64,000 nucleotides of DNA, from assembly GCA_035701265.1 (NCBI GenBank), contig DASSNU010000016.1:62001-126000 (forward strand). Direction: 5' to 3'. Positions 41,324 through 49,151 of this stretch are shown one piece after another. The notes under the pieces are model-generated. The model was not told the origin of the DNA and did no database searches. It was given only the letters and a program-made list of their open reading frames with translations. Position numbers and translations under genes: made by a program. Each line of letters begins with the position of its first letter. Within the stretch, counting starts at the first letter, position 1. The stretch comes from DASSNU01 sp035701265. GTDB lineage: Bacteria > Gemmatimonadota > Gemmatimonadetes > Gemmatimonadales > Gemmatimonadaceae.

Positions 41324-44047
41324 CTACTCCGTCCTGAGGGCTGCGCTCGGGTCCACCCGCGCCGCGCGGCGCGCCGGAATCCAGCTCGCCAGCGCGGCCA
41401 CAGCGAGGAGCACCACGATCACACCGGCGTACACGAGCGGATCGCGCGGCGGTTCCTCAAAGAGCAACGGCGCGATCCACCGTGCCGCCACGAGCGCGAT
41501 GCCGGCGCCGAGCACGAGCCCGATCACCGCCACGCGCATCCCCTCGCCGAGCACCAATCGCACGACATCCGTTGCACGCGCGCCAAGGGCGGTGCGCACT
41601 CCCATCTCGTGCGTCCGCTGCGTGACGGCGTACGCAATCACGCTGTACAGCCCCACGCCGGCAAGCAGCAGCGCCAACCCGCCGAAGACGGCGAACAGTA
41701 CGGCGCCCAACTGCCAGGAGCGCCGCTCGCCGTCGATGAGAGAGGAGAGGGTGGTCGACTTCGCGTAGGCCGCGCCGGGCATCTCGCGCTGCAACGCGCG
41801 CCGCACGCTCTCGGCCGCGCGCTCCGCCGGCCCGCGCGTGCGAACGAAGATCCCGCCGGCACCGAGAGCGAACTGCCGAATGGCGAGATAGTAGTGCAGC
41901 CCCGGATCGTCTCCCAGACTGCTGCGCTTGATGTTCTCCGCCACCCCCACCACGTAGGCGCACGGCACCGTGTCCGCGTTCACGCGCACGCACTTGCCTA
42001 GCGGACTCTCGTGAGGCCACAGCGTGCGTGCCATGGCCTCGCTCACCACCATCGCGCGCGGCGCTCCGGCGCGATCCTCCGGACCAATGCCCCGGCCGGC
42101 CAGGATGCGCGTTCCCATCGTCGTGAAGTACTCGGGTGAGACGGCCTGCAGCGTGAAGGTACCCAACCGTGCCACGGAGTCGATGCCCTGGACGAACAGG
42201 TCGACGTCCCACGAGAAGAAGAACGGCACCGTGACCCCGCGTGCGGCGCTGGCCACTTCCGGGAGCGACTGCGCGCGCTCGAGCATCCGCTCGCGCAGTT
42301 GCTCGGCGCCCGTGCTGTCGAGCTGCACGCCGCGCATCTCCGGGCTCACCCAGAGCAGATGGTCCGCTTCGTAGCCCAGGTGCACGGTTGTCACCCGTTG
42401 CAGGCTGCGCACGAAGAGTCCGGCACCCACCAGGAGAACGACCGACAGCGACGCCTGCGCCACGGTGAGCCCGGTGCGGAGCACCGAGCGGCGCAACGTC
42501 CCTTCGCGCTGCCCGGCCTTGAGCGCGTCGGCCACGTCGGCACGAACGGCGTGCAGCGCGGGAGCGAGCCCGCAGAGCAGCCCCGCGCCGAGCGCCACGA
42601 CCGCGGAGAAGAGCAGGACGCGCACGTCGGTGATCGTGCTCGTCCACTCCACCTGCGGGAGCAGCACCGCGCGCAGCACCGCGCCGCCCCACTGCGCGAT
42701 GAGCGCACCCGCCACGCCTCCCAGGAGCGCGAGCAGGACACTCTCGGCAAGGAGCTGGCGCAGGAGCCGCGCGCGCCCCACGCCCAGCGCGACGCGAACG
42801 GCGATCTCGCGCCGCCGCCGCAGCGCGCGCGCGAGCAGCAGGTTGGCCACGTTCGCGCAGGCGATCAGCAACACCACTCCGGCCACGCCGAGCAGCCAGA
42901 CAGCCACCTTGGGCCCGCTTCCCGGCTCGGGGCCGCGCGCGTCCTGCACCGCGCTCACGATCCCGCGCGGCAGCGCCCGCTCGATCGGAACGATCGCCGG
43001 CTGCTCGTCCGCCTGCGCGAGATAGCTGCGCCGGAGGGTGGTGGTGAGATCCGCCTCGGCGGCGCGCGCCGAGACGCCCGGCTTGCGGCGCGCGTAGATC
43101 CGCAGGAAGGAGATGTGGTAGGTATCGTACCACGGGCGGCTCTCTTGGACCATCGGAGCGATCGCGTCACTCGCGACAGCGGTGATCGGCACGAACGCCA
43201 CAGGTGTCTCGAGCGACATTCCCGCGAACCCGTGCGGCGCGACGCCGATGATCGTGTAGGCGCTGGCGCCGATCCACATGGCGGAGCCCAGGACGTCGCG
43301 CCGCGCGCCATAGCGCGATCGCCAGTAGGCCTCGGAGAGCACGGCCACCTTCGTGCCGGACGGCGGGCGATCCTCGGCATCCGTGAAGAAGCGTCCGAGC
43401 ACGGGGCGCACGTCGAACATGCTCCAGAGGGCCGCGTTGGAGCTCCCCACGGTCAGCTCCCGCGTGTCCGCGCCACGGCCCACGACGGTCTTGCTGTCCC
43501 AGTACGTGAGCACCCGGTCGAACGCGGTGGACCACTGCGCGATGTCCCGGAAGCGCCGGTATTGCAGCGATCCGTTGTAGAGGGGCTTCCCATCGATGGT
43601 GCGCGCCATGTACAGCCGGTGCACGCGGCCGGGGGCCTGCAAGAACGCGGGTGGACGGAGGAGGAGGCGGTCCACGATGCCGAACATCGTCGCGTTCGCG
43701 CCGATGCCGACGCCGAGCGTGATGACGACGGCAGCGGCGAACCAGGGGGAGCGGCGCATGCCGCGGAGCCCATACCGCAGGTCCTGCGCGAGGGCGCTCC
43801 ACCATTCGCGACGGCGGTCGTGCTCCACGCGGTCGCGGTCGATGCGGCTCAGCCGCGCGCGCGTGCCGGGCACGTCGCCGAAGCGGCGCTCGGCCTCGCG
43901 GCGCGCCTCGTCGGGGGGAAGGCCGTGCGCCATGAGCTCCTCCAGGGACATCTCGAAGTGGAAGCGCAGCTCGTCATCCACCGCGCGGTCGATCCCCGCG
44001 CGCGAGCGATCGAGGCGAAAGAGCCGGCGGAACGGTCCGTCGGACAT
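41324..44047 (-). CDS. ADOP-family ABC transporter permease (3)
   Basis: This 907-residue protein has the full ADOP layout. The N-terminal soluble segment is DRAVDDELRFHFEMSLEELMAHGLPPDEARREAERRFGDV, and the first helix is AAVVITLGVGIGANATMFGIVDRLLL. The FtsX motifs are NVANLLLARALRRRREIAVRVALGVGRARL and YAVTQRTHEMGVRTALGARATDVV, and the ending is ARRAARVDPSAALRTE. A GGAGG five bases before the ATG marks the start. Its PadR partner lies 22 bases upstream on the same strand. Compared with the other copies the first periplasmic domain is longer and includes an Arg/Lys-rich helical stretch (RIYARRKPGVSARAAEADL). No ATPase is nearby. Confidence 0.93.
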   Translation of the reverse strand: MSDGPFRRLFRLDRSRAGIDRAVDDELRFHFEMSLEELMAHGLPPDEARREAERRFGDVPGTRARLSRIDRDRVEHDRRREWWSALAQDLRYGLRGMRRSPWFAAAVVITLGVGIGANATMFGIVDRLLLRPPAFLQAPGRVHRLYMARTIDGKPLYNGSLQYRRFRDIAQWSTAFDRVLTYWDSKTVVGRGADTRELTVGSSNAALWSMFDVRPVLGRFFTDAEDRPPSGTKVAVLSEAYWRSRYGARRDVLGSAMWIGASAYTIIGVAPHGFAGMSLETPVAFVPITAVASDAIAPMVQESRPWYDTYHISFLRIYARRKPGVSARAAEADLTTTLRRSYLAQADEQPAIVPIERALPRGIVSAVQDARGPEPGSGPKVAVWLLGVAGVVLLIACANVANLLLARALRRRREIAVRVALGVGRARLLRQLLAESVLLALLGGVAGALIAQWGGAVLRAVLLPQVEWTSTITDVRVLLFSAVVALGAGLLCGLAPALHAVRADVADALKAGQREGTLRRSVLRTGLTVAQASLSVVLLVGAGLFVRSLQRVTTVHLGYEADHLLWVSPEMRGVQLDSTGAEQLRERMLERAQSLPEVASAARGVTVPFFFSWDVDLFVQGIDSVARLGTFTLQAVSPEYFTTMGTRILAGRGIGPEDRAGAPRAMVVSEAMARTLWPHESPLGKCVRVNADTVPCAYVVGVAENIKRSSLGDDPGLHYYLAIRQFALGAGGIFVRTRGPAERAAESVRRALQREMPGAAYAKSTTLSSLIDGERRSWQLGAVLFAVFGGLALLLAGVGLYSVIAYAVTQRTHEMGVRTALGARATDVVRLVLGEGMRVAVIGLVLGAGIALVAARWIAPLLFEEPPRDPLVYAGVIVVLLAVAALASWIPARRAARVDPSAALRTE

Positions 44048-44069
44048 GCGCCCTCCCGGCAGAGTGACG

Positions 44070-44402
44070 TCAGACGGTTTGCAGCACGCGGGAGACCGCG
44101 CGCGCGTAGCGCGTCCACACCTCGGTGCGGGCGCGGAGCTGGCGCCGGCCGTGCGCCGTGAGGCGATAGTACTTGGCCTTCCGATTGTTCTCGGACATCC
44201 CCCACTCCGCCTCGATGAGGCCGCGCTTCTCCATGCGGTGGAGCGCGGTGTAGAGCGCGCCCTCTTCGATGCGGAGGTCGTCCTCGGTGGTCTCGCGGAT
44301 CCAGCGTGCCACGGCGTAGCCGTGGCACGGACCCCAGACGAGGGTCTTGAGGATGAGCAGGTCGAGCGTGCCCTGCAGCAGGTCGAGCTCCGTGCCGGCC
44401 AT
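44070..44402 (-). CDS. PadR-family regulator of the ADOP-linked type
   Basis: This 110-residue compact PadR protein has QGTLDLLILKTLVWGPCHGYAVARWI, EEGALYTALHRMEKRGLIEAEWG and RKAKYYRLTAHGRRQL. It has a Cys in the recognition-domain turn (GPCHGY) that the other copies lack. The ATG at 44400-44402 starts the domain. It is the first gene of a two-gene unit with the permease. Its promoter has an inverted repeat with the same TACCC/GGGTA core as the PadR gene at 16.9 kb, which suggests the two regulators bind related sites. Confidence 0.92.
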   Translation of the reverse strand: MAGTELDLLQGTLDLLILKTLVWGPCHGYAVARWIRETTEDDLRIEEGALYTALHRMEKRGLIEAEWGMSENNRKAKYYRLTAHGRRQLRARTEVWTRYARAVSRVLQTV

Positions 44403-44407
44403 GCGTC

Positions 44408-44459
44408 TACCCTGAAATGTTGAGGGGTATACGGTAGGCAGCGTGGAGCGCGGTGTCAA
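44408..44459 (-). promoter_or_regulatory. Promoter and operator of the third PadR-ADOP unit
   Basis: On the minus strand TTGACA (44454-44459) and TACCGT (44431-44436) are separated by 17 bases. Immediately downstream of the -10 lie TACCC (minus-strand reading at 44425-44429) and GGGTA (44408-44412), separated by 12 bases. With one mismatch the arms extend to six bases. This places a repressor site over the transcription start. Confidence 0.55.
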
Positions 44460-44490
44460 GCGGTGGGGAGGACGCGGCGTGGCCGTCGCG

Positions 44491-44955
44491 CTATGTCATC
44501 GTGCGCGCGCTGTCGCGTTGGGCCGGAAGGCGCCGCAGCGCGGCATCCACGCTGTACGGACCGGCGCCGGCGACGACGAGCAAGAGGAACGCCGCGCCAT
44601 AGAGGAGAGGAAGCTCGCCGCCGTTCTGGATCGGCCACCCCCCTCTGGGGAAGTGTACCTGGAAGAACGCCACGAGCATCTCGATCATTGCCAGAAGTGC
44701 CACCGGGCGAGTGAGGAGCCCGACCACGATGAGCAGTCCGCCTCCGAACTCGATCAGCCCGGCAGTTCCGAATTTCAACGACAAGTTGGGGTGTCCGGCG
44801 CCAAGAGCACCGAAGAGCTTCTGCATCCCGTGCTGCATGAACAGCAGGCCCACCGCGACGCGGGCGATCGTGTGAACGATTGGGGCAAGGGACGAGAGCG
44901 CGGCCCAACGCGGTGGGGCGGTGCGGCTCACATCGGTGTCAGCGGGAAGCGCCAT
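44491..44955 (-). CDS. DoxX-family membrane protein
   Basis: This 154-residue protein has four transmembrane helices with the DoxX pattern: ARVAVGLLFMQHGMQKLFG, then AGLIEFGGGLLIVVGLLTRPVALLAMIEMLVAFFQVH and the closing helix LLLVVAGAGPYSVD. Family members are small quinone-oxidoreductase-like or redox-linked membrane proteins, with no firm role for this subgroup. The ATG at 44953-44955 follows GGAGGAG. A longer frame to 44982 includes only nine extra residues. It is in tandem with the SixA gene (93 bases downstream of it), and co-transcription is possible. Confidence 0.88.
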   Translation of the reverse strand: MALPADTDVSRTAPPRWAALSSLAPIVHTIARVAVGLLFMQHGMQKLFGALGAGHPNLSLKFGTAGLIEFGGGLLIVVGLLTRPVALLAMIEMLVAFFQVHFPRGGWPIQNGGELPLLYGAAFLLLVVAGAGPYSVDAALRRLPAQRDSARTMT

Positions 44956-45048
44956 CTCTCCTCCAGAGTAAGGGCGGTACATGCGCGCCGGGCCCTGGCG
45001 GCCGCGGCGACGTGGTGCAAACTCGGCTCACGCGCGGCGCACCGCAAC

Positions 45049-45555
45049 TCACTTCGCCATCGCACGGAGCTCTTTCGGCGTGAGCAGCCAGCGCAGCTCT
45101 CCCTCGCCGCGTCGCGGTGTGCCTTCGAACGAGAGCAGACAGGCGCTCCCTTTCTTGAGCTCGATCTCCGCGTCGTCACCCCCCGCGAGCAGCCACGACA
45201 CGAGCGCGCTCAGGTGCGGCTCGTGTCCCACGATCGCCACCACGTCGTCGCTGTCCAGCGAGTACGCCCACCCCACGAAATCGTCGAACGCCGCATCGGG
45301 ACGCAGCACGTCGGTGGTGATCGTCTCCCCCATGCCGTATTCGCGCGCGACGATCGCCGCCGTCTGTTGGGCGCGGGTGAGCGGGCTCGATGCCAGGACG
45401 TCGAGGTCAGATTGGACGCGCCGCAAGCCGCGCATTCCACGCTCCATCTGCTCGATGCCCTCGGCGGTGAGCGGGCGGAGATCGTCCGGCTTGCCCGTGC
45501 GTGCGAACGCGTCGCGCTCCTCCGCGATGGCGTGCCGAATGACGACCAGATCCAT
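45049..45555 (-). CDS. sixA: Phosphohistidine phosphatase SixA-like
   Basis: This 168-residue protein is of the histidine-phosphatase superfamily. The catalytic RH pair is at residues 7-8 (VVIRHAIAEERD), a conserved Arg is in SSPLTRAQQTA, and the second His is in AIVGHEPHLSALV. The short length and the N-terminal DLVVIRHAIAEE match SixA, which in E. coli removes phosphate from His in phosphotransfer proteins. It could act on the phosphorelay encoded 10 kb away, but nothing in the sequence links them. It lies 66 bases after the PadR gene on the same strand. Confidence 0.9.
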   Translation of the reverse strand: MDLVVIRHAIAEERDAFARTGKPDDLRPLTAEGIEQMERGMRGLRRVQSDLDVLASSPLTRAQQTAAIVAREYGMGETITTDVLRPDAAFDDFVGWAYSLDSDDVVAIVGHEPHLSALVSWLLAGGDDAEIELKKGSACLLSFEGTPRRGEGELRWLLTPKELRAMAK

Positions 45556-45621
45556 CGTGTCTTCCTCATTTCACGGTTGTGTGTGCCGGCGCCCGGCGCG
45601 GGAGACGCACGCTGCGTGCCC

Positions 45622-46176
45622 TTATCCTGGCCGGTGCCGTCTTGCGACGTCGTCCAACCACCCCAGCTCCACCTCGCTCTGCCGGATGGCGAGGCGTACC
45701 ACCATCGCGGCATCCGACGTGGGCGACGTTTCCTGGATGATCTCCCCCAACGCCCGGCGGTAGAAGGCGAGCTGTTCCGTGATGAACGCGCGTCGGCGGT
45801 GGAGTTGTTTCGCGAAGTCGGCGGGGCGCGCCTGCCAGGAGAGCACCATCCACGTGAGGAAAGGAGAGGGCACGTGCTGTGTGGCCCACTCCGGACGCGC
45901 GAGCGCGTTGGCGAGCGCGCGGCGCCCCGCGCGGGTGGGGCGATAGATCTGCCGATCCGGACCGAGCGAGCCATCGCGGCCGGCCGCCTCCTGGGTGAGC
46001 CCGGAGGCGGCGAGCTTGCGCAACGAGTAGTAGACCTGCGCGCGGGAGATGGACGCCCAGTGCTCCACTTCGCGCCGCTCGAGCTCCGCCCACAGCTCAT
46101 AGCCGTGCATCGCTCGCTCGGCGAGCAGGCTGAGCACGACCAGATCGGCAAGGGTGGTGGACGCGGCGCGGGGCAT
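45622..46176 (-). CDS. PadR-family regulator with C-terminal dimerisation domain
   Basis: This 184-residue protein is a classical two-domain PadR, unlike the compact ADOP-linked copies. The N-terminal winged helix is TTLADLVVLSLLAERAMHGYELWAEL, then ISRAQVYYSLRKLAASGLTQE and RQIYRPTRAGRRAL. The helical C-terminal part (about 90-184) matches the Vir_act_alpha_C-type dimer domain and ends in a coiled-coil stretch. Classical PadR proteins repress detoxification or efflux genes and release DNA on binding aromatic or drug-like ligands. It is divergent from a VOC gene across a 21-bp palindrome, which makes that gene its likely target. Confidence 0.9.
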   Translation of the reverse strand: MPRAASTTLADLVVLSLLAERAMHGYELWAELERREVEHWASISRAQVYYSLRKLAASGLTQEAAGRDGSLGPDRQIYRPTRAGRRALANALARPEWATQHVPSPFLTWMVLSWQARPADFAKQLHRRRAFITEQLAFYRRALGEIIQETSPTSDAAMVVRLAIRQSEVELGWLDDVARRHRPG

Positions 46177-46220
46177 GGTGTGAGGCGGCGATGGGGAGGA
46201 CGACGGGCGATCCGCCGCCC

Positions 46221-46252
46221 TTGACGTCCCTACTAGTATAATTTATACTAGT
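46221..46252. promoter_or_regulatory. Divergent promoter with near-perfect 21-bp palindrome
   Basis: Arms ACTAGTATAA (46232-46241) and TTATACTAGT (46243-46252) are perfect complements around one central base. On the + strand TTGACG (46221-46226) and TATACT (46244-46249) form a promoter with a 17-base spacer for the VOC gene. On the minus strand the palindrome supplies a matching TATACT, with TTGCGG 18 bases upstream, for the PadR gene. One bound PadR dimer would block both. Confidence 0.75.
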
Positions 46253-46299
46253 TGCGCACCGCAAGCCCCGATTTCTGGCTCCGCACCCTGGAGGTTCGC

Positions 46300-46716
46300 A
46301 TGTCCGCCGCATCCGCCGCCATCGGCGTCCGCTCGCTGGCTCCCGTGCTCATCGTCGACGCGGTCGAGCCGTGTCTCGACTTCTGGACCGGCGCGCTGGG
46401 GTTCACCACGGAGAACCAGGTGCCGGGAGACGACGGGCGCCTGGTGTTCGCCAGTGTGAAGAAGGGGAGCGTGGAGATCATGTACCAGACGCGCGCGAGC
46501 GTCGTCGCCGACTCGCCCGCGCAGGCGAGCGAGCTCACCGGGCACAGCGTGGCGCTCTTCATCACGGTGGCGACGCGCGACGATCTGGACGCGATCGAGT
46601 CGGCGGTCGCCGGCGCGCCGGTGGTGAAGCCGCGCCACGAGACGTTCTACGGCTCGGAGGAGATCTACGTGCGTGAGCCGGGGGGGACGGTGGTGGGGTT
46701 CGCCGCGTTCACGTGA
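46300..46716 (+). CDS. VOC-family protein (glyoxalase/bleomycin-resistance fold), probable PadR target
   Basis: This 138-residue protein shows the VOC repeat pattern: VRSLAPVLIVDAVEPCLDFWTGALGFTTE in the first half, and an EEIYVREPGGTVVGFAAF ending that supplies a Glu metal ligand. The first half has no clear His ligand, so it may be a binding protein rather than a metal enzyme. A GGAGG seven bases before the ATG at 46300 sets the start. It is transcribed from the 21-bp palindromic promoter shared with the PadR regulator, which suggests inducible resistance or detoxification. The ligand is unknown. Confidence 0.86.
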   Translation: MSAASAAIGVRSLAPVLIVDAVEPCLDFWTGALGFTTENQVPGDDGRLVFASVKKGSVEIMYQTRASVVADSPAQASELTGHSVALFITVATRDDLDAIESAVAGAPVVKPRHETFYGSEEIYVREPGGTVVGFAAFT

Positions 46717-46726
46717 GTTGAATGCA

Positions 46727-46760
46727 CGTCGGGCGGGCCCCATGCGAGACCCGCCCGACG
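46727..46760. terminator. Hairpin between convergent genes
   Basis: Perfect 11-bp arms CGTCGGGCGGG (46727-46737) and CCCGCCCGACG (46750-46760) enclose a 12-base loop. They start 11 bases after the VOC stop and lie upstream of the peptidase stop on the other strand. It is probably a bidirectional terminator. Confidence 0.62.
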
Positions 46761-46830
46761 CGCCAATCCGGATGCTACGTCCCACTCGTGGAGATGGAGC
46801 ACTCCATCCGGAGTGCTCCGCGGGTCGGCG

Positions 46831-48321
46831 CTACCGGCAGCCGTTTCGAGAACAGCGGATGGTCGCGGTCGCCGACTGGCTGCTGGTGGCGTTCGCTACC
46901 GTGAGCCTGACGGTAAACGTCCCACGGCTGCGGTACTGGTGATCCGCGATGGCGGTGGTCGCGCTGGCCCCGTCGCCGAACGTCCACAGGAAGCTTGTGG
47001 CGCCCGTCGTCGCGCTCGCATCGAAGTGGCAGAGGAAGCCGGAGCACGAATACGTGCCGCTCAACGCGAGCGCCTGTCCACCGCCGCCCCCGCCTCCGTT
47101 GCACGCCGGGTCGGCCGGGTCGGCGGTGAGCGTGAAGAGGAGCTTGTTCGGCGTACCCTGTGGCACGCCCGTCACGTGTCCGCATGATGCACTCGCGACG
47201 AGCGCGTTCGCCACGGCGGACGGCGTCGCGCCCGTGTGTCCGGAGAGGTAGAGCGCGGCCGCGCCCGTCACGTGCGGTGTGGCCATCGACGTGCCGCTGA
47301 TGGTATTCGTCGCCGTCGAGCTCGTGGCCCAGTCGGATGTGATCCCCACGCCCGGAGCAAGGACGTCCACGCAGCTCCCGAAGTTCGAGAACGATGCAAA
47401 CCGGTCGTTGATGTCGCTGGCCCCGACCGTGATCGCGCTCGGCGTGCTGGACGGGGATTCCGTGCACGCGTCGGTGCTCTCGTTGCCCGCGGCCACGGCG
47501 TACACGACTCCTGCGGCGACCGACGCCGCCACGGCATCGTTGAGCGACTGCGAGAAGCCGCCGCCGAGGCTCATGTTCGCGACCGCTGGCCGGCCGGCAC
47601 GACTGCCACCGGCGCTGTGGTCGGAGGTGACGAAGTCGATCCCCGCGATGACGCCGGAGAGGCTTCCGCTCCCATTGCATCCCAGGACGCGGACCGCCAC
47701 CAGCGTCACCCCCTTGGCAATGCCGAAGGAGTTCCCGCCCACCGTGCCGGACACGTGCGTGCCGTGGCCGTTACAGTCGTTGGCGTTCCCGCCGGCGGTC
47801 ACCTCATCCACGCCGGTCACCGCGCGCCCGCCAAAGTCCACATGGTCGAGCCGGATGCCCGTGTCGATGATGTATGCGATCACGTTCGACGCCGTCGTGG
47901 CGAAGCTGTATGCATTGTTCAACCCGGTGCGCTGATCCACGCGGTCGAGCCCCCACGACGGAGTGGGCGACTGCACGGCGATGGCGTGCATTTCCTGATC
48001 AGGCTCCACGTAGGCCACATGGGGGTTGTGGCGGAGCGCATTGACCGCCTGATCGCTGAGCGTCGCGGCGAAGCCCTTGATGGCGTGGCTGTACGTGAAA
48101 TGCATCTGACCACCGTGTGTGGTGATCAACTGCCGTGCGAGCCCGGGCGCATCGGTGACGTCGCGCGTGAAGCGCACGATGTACCGGCCGGGGATGGATT
48201 GCGCGGCGGCGGGGAGTGCCGCTGCAGCGGTGACGGGTGCTTCGCGATCGACCGGTGCCGTTCCCTCACGACAGCCGACGACTACCAGCGCGGCGAGCGC
48301 TGTTACGGCGAGCCTGGACAT
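46831..48321 (-). CDS. Subtilisin-like S8 serine peptidase lipoprotein with PKD domain
   Basis: This 496-residue protein has a lipoprotein signal with Cys17 (AALVVVGC). An inhibitor-I9-type propeptide (about 45-115, GRYIVRFTRDV to VAYVEPDQEM) precedes the S8 catalytic domain. The triad is D153 (IIDTG), H186 (GHGTH) and S345 (GTSMATP), with oxyanion Asn280 (AAGN). A poly-Gly linker leads to a C-terminal PKD domain (SFLWTFGDGASATT, then YRSRGTFTVRLTV). Pairs of Cys in the catalytic domain suggest disulphides, as in proteinase-K-like enzymes. The ATG at 48319-48321 has GGAGGTG eight bases upstream. It is exported, self-processed by analogy, and probably degrades extracellular protein. Confidence 0.94.
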   Translation of the reverse strand: MSRLAVTALAALVVVGCREGTAPVDREAPVTAAAALPAAAQSIPGRYIVRFTRDVTDAPGLARQLITTHGGQMHFTYSHAIKGFAATLSDQAVNALRHNPHVAYVEPDQEMHAIAVQSPTPSWGLDRVDQRTGLNNAYSFATTASNVIAYIIDTGIRLDHVDFGGRAVTGVDEVTAGGNANDCNGHGTHVSGTVGGNSFGIAKGVTLVAVRVLGCNGSGSLSGVIAGIDFVTSDHSAGGSRAGRPAVANMSLGGGFSQSLNDAVAASVAAGVVYAVAAGNESTDACTESPSSTPSAITVGASDINDRFASFSNFGSCVDVLAPGVGITSDWATSSTATNTISGTSMATPHVTGAAALYLSGHTGATPSAVANALVASASCGHVTGVPQGTPNKLLFTLTADPADPACNGGGGGGGQALALSGTYSCSGFLCHFDASATTGATSFLWTFGDGASATTAIADHQYRSRGTFTVRLTVANATSSQSATATIRCSRNGCR

Positions 48322-48460
48322 GGGCAAACACCTCCGTTGGCTAGGAGTCCGAGTGGGACGGCGCACGCTTGCCGCACGAAGCGTGCACAAACGTCGAGGT
48401 GCTTGGTTGAGTGGAAACGTATGAAGTCGCAGTGCCTCGCGAACGCGCGACTAGCAACTG

Positions 48461-49042
48461 CTACCGCGCGCGGTGCTCGCGCTCCGCGTCTACCGCCGCA
48501 GTGCGCGCCCACGCCTCGCGCCAGTCTACCTCCGGCGCCACTTCCGCGTCCGCGAGGGCCAGCGACTGGCGTGCGCGCTCGACCACCGGCTGTCCTTCCT
48601 CCGGCGGCAGCGCCTCGCCAAACTCGAGCTCCGCGCGCCGGCAGAGCCGCTCCTCGCGCGGCCGCTCGGTCATCGGGAGCCCGCCCGTCACGGCAAAGAC
48701 GCGCGCGTGCATTCCCTCGTGCACGATCGACGCCGCGCGCTGCGCGTCGCTGAACGCCGGATTGGCCAGGAAGGTGAGCTCGGTGATGCAGCTCCGCGTG
48801 GCCGGATCGAACGCGCCGCGGCAGGGGAAGCGCACCACGTGAATGCGCGCGAGGTCGCGCCGCAGGTGGGCCAGCCGCCACGGCTGGGTGCGCTCGATCA
48901 CCGCGAGCGCCGCGTCGAGCCGCTCGAGCACGAGCGCGCTGTCGATGTCCTCGCGCGTGTTCTCCACCAGCACGGGGATCCCGTGGAGCGTGAGCGGCTC
49001 GGGTGTGCCGCGAAGCCGTGCGACGAACGACCGGAAGGACAT
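48461..49042 (-). CDS. Unknown protein with HExxH zinc-protease-like motif
   Basis: This 193-residue protein has no recognised family. It has an HEGMH motif at 108-112 (SIVHEGMHARVF), followed 26-28 residues later by RRAELEFGE, whose Glu138 or Glu140 could be the third zinc ligand of a gluzincin-type site. Two cysteines upstream (FPCRG and RSCITE) are conserved-looking but of unknown role. There is no signal peptide or membrane segment, so the protein is cytoplasmic. The ATG at 49040-49042 is chosen because the upstream extension is basic and low-complexity. No Shine-Dalgarno sequence is evident. The next gene on the same strand is 110 bases upstream. Confidence 0.72.
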   Translation of the reverse strand: MSFRSFVARLRGTPEPLTLHGIPVLVENTREDIDSALVLERLDAALAVIERTQPWRLAHLRRDLARIHVVRFPCRGAFDPATRSCITELTFLANPAFSDAQRAASIVHEGMHARVFAVTGGLPMTERPREERLCRRAELEFGEALPPEEGQPVVERARQSLALADAEVAPEVDWREAWARTAAVDAEREHRAR

Positions 49043-49151
49043 GCGTGGAATTCTAGCGACGTGCCGGCGCCGGTGCTGCGTGTCGCCGGCGGGCGCGCGC
49101 CGCAAGGCCGGCAGCCGTCCTGCGCGCTGGCGTGAGGGCGTGCAGCGATAG

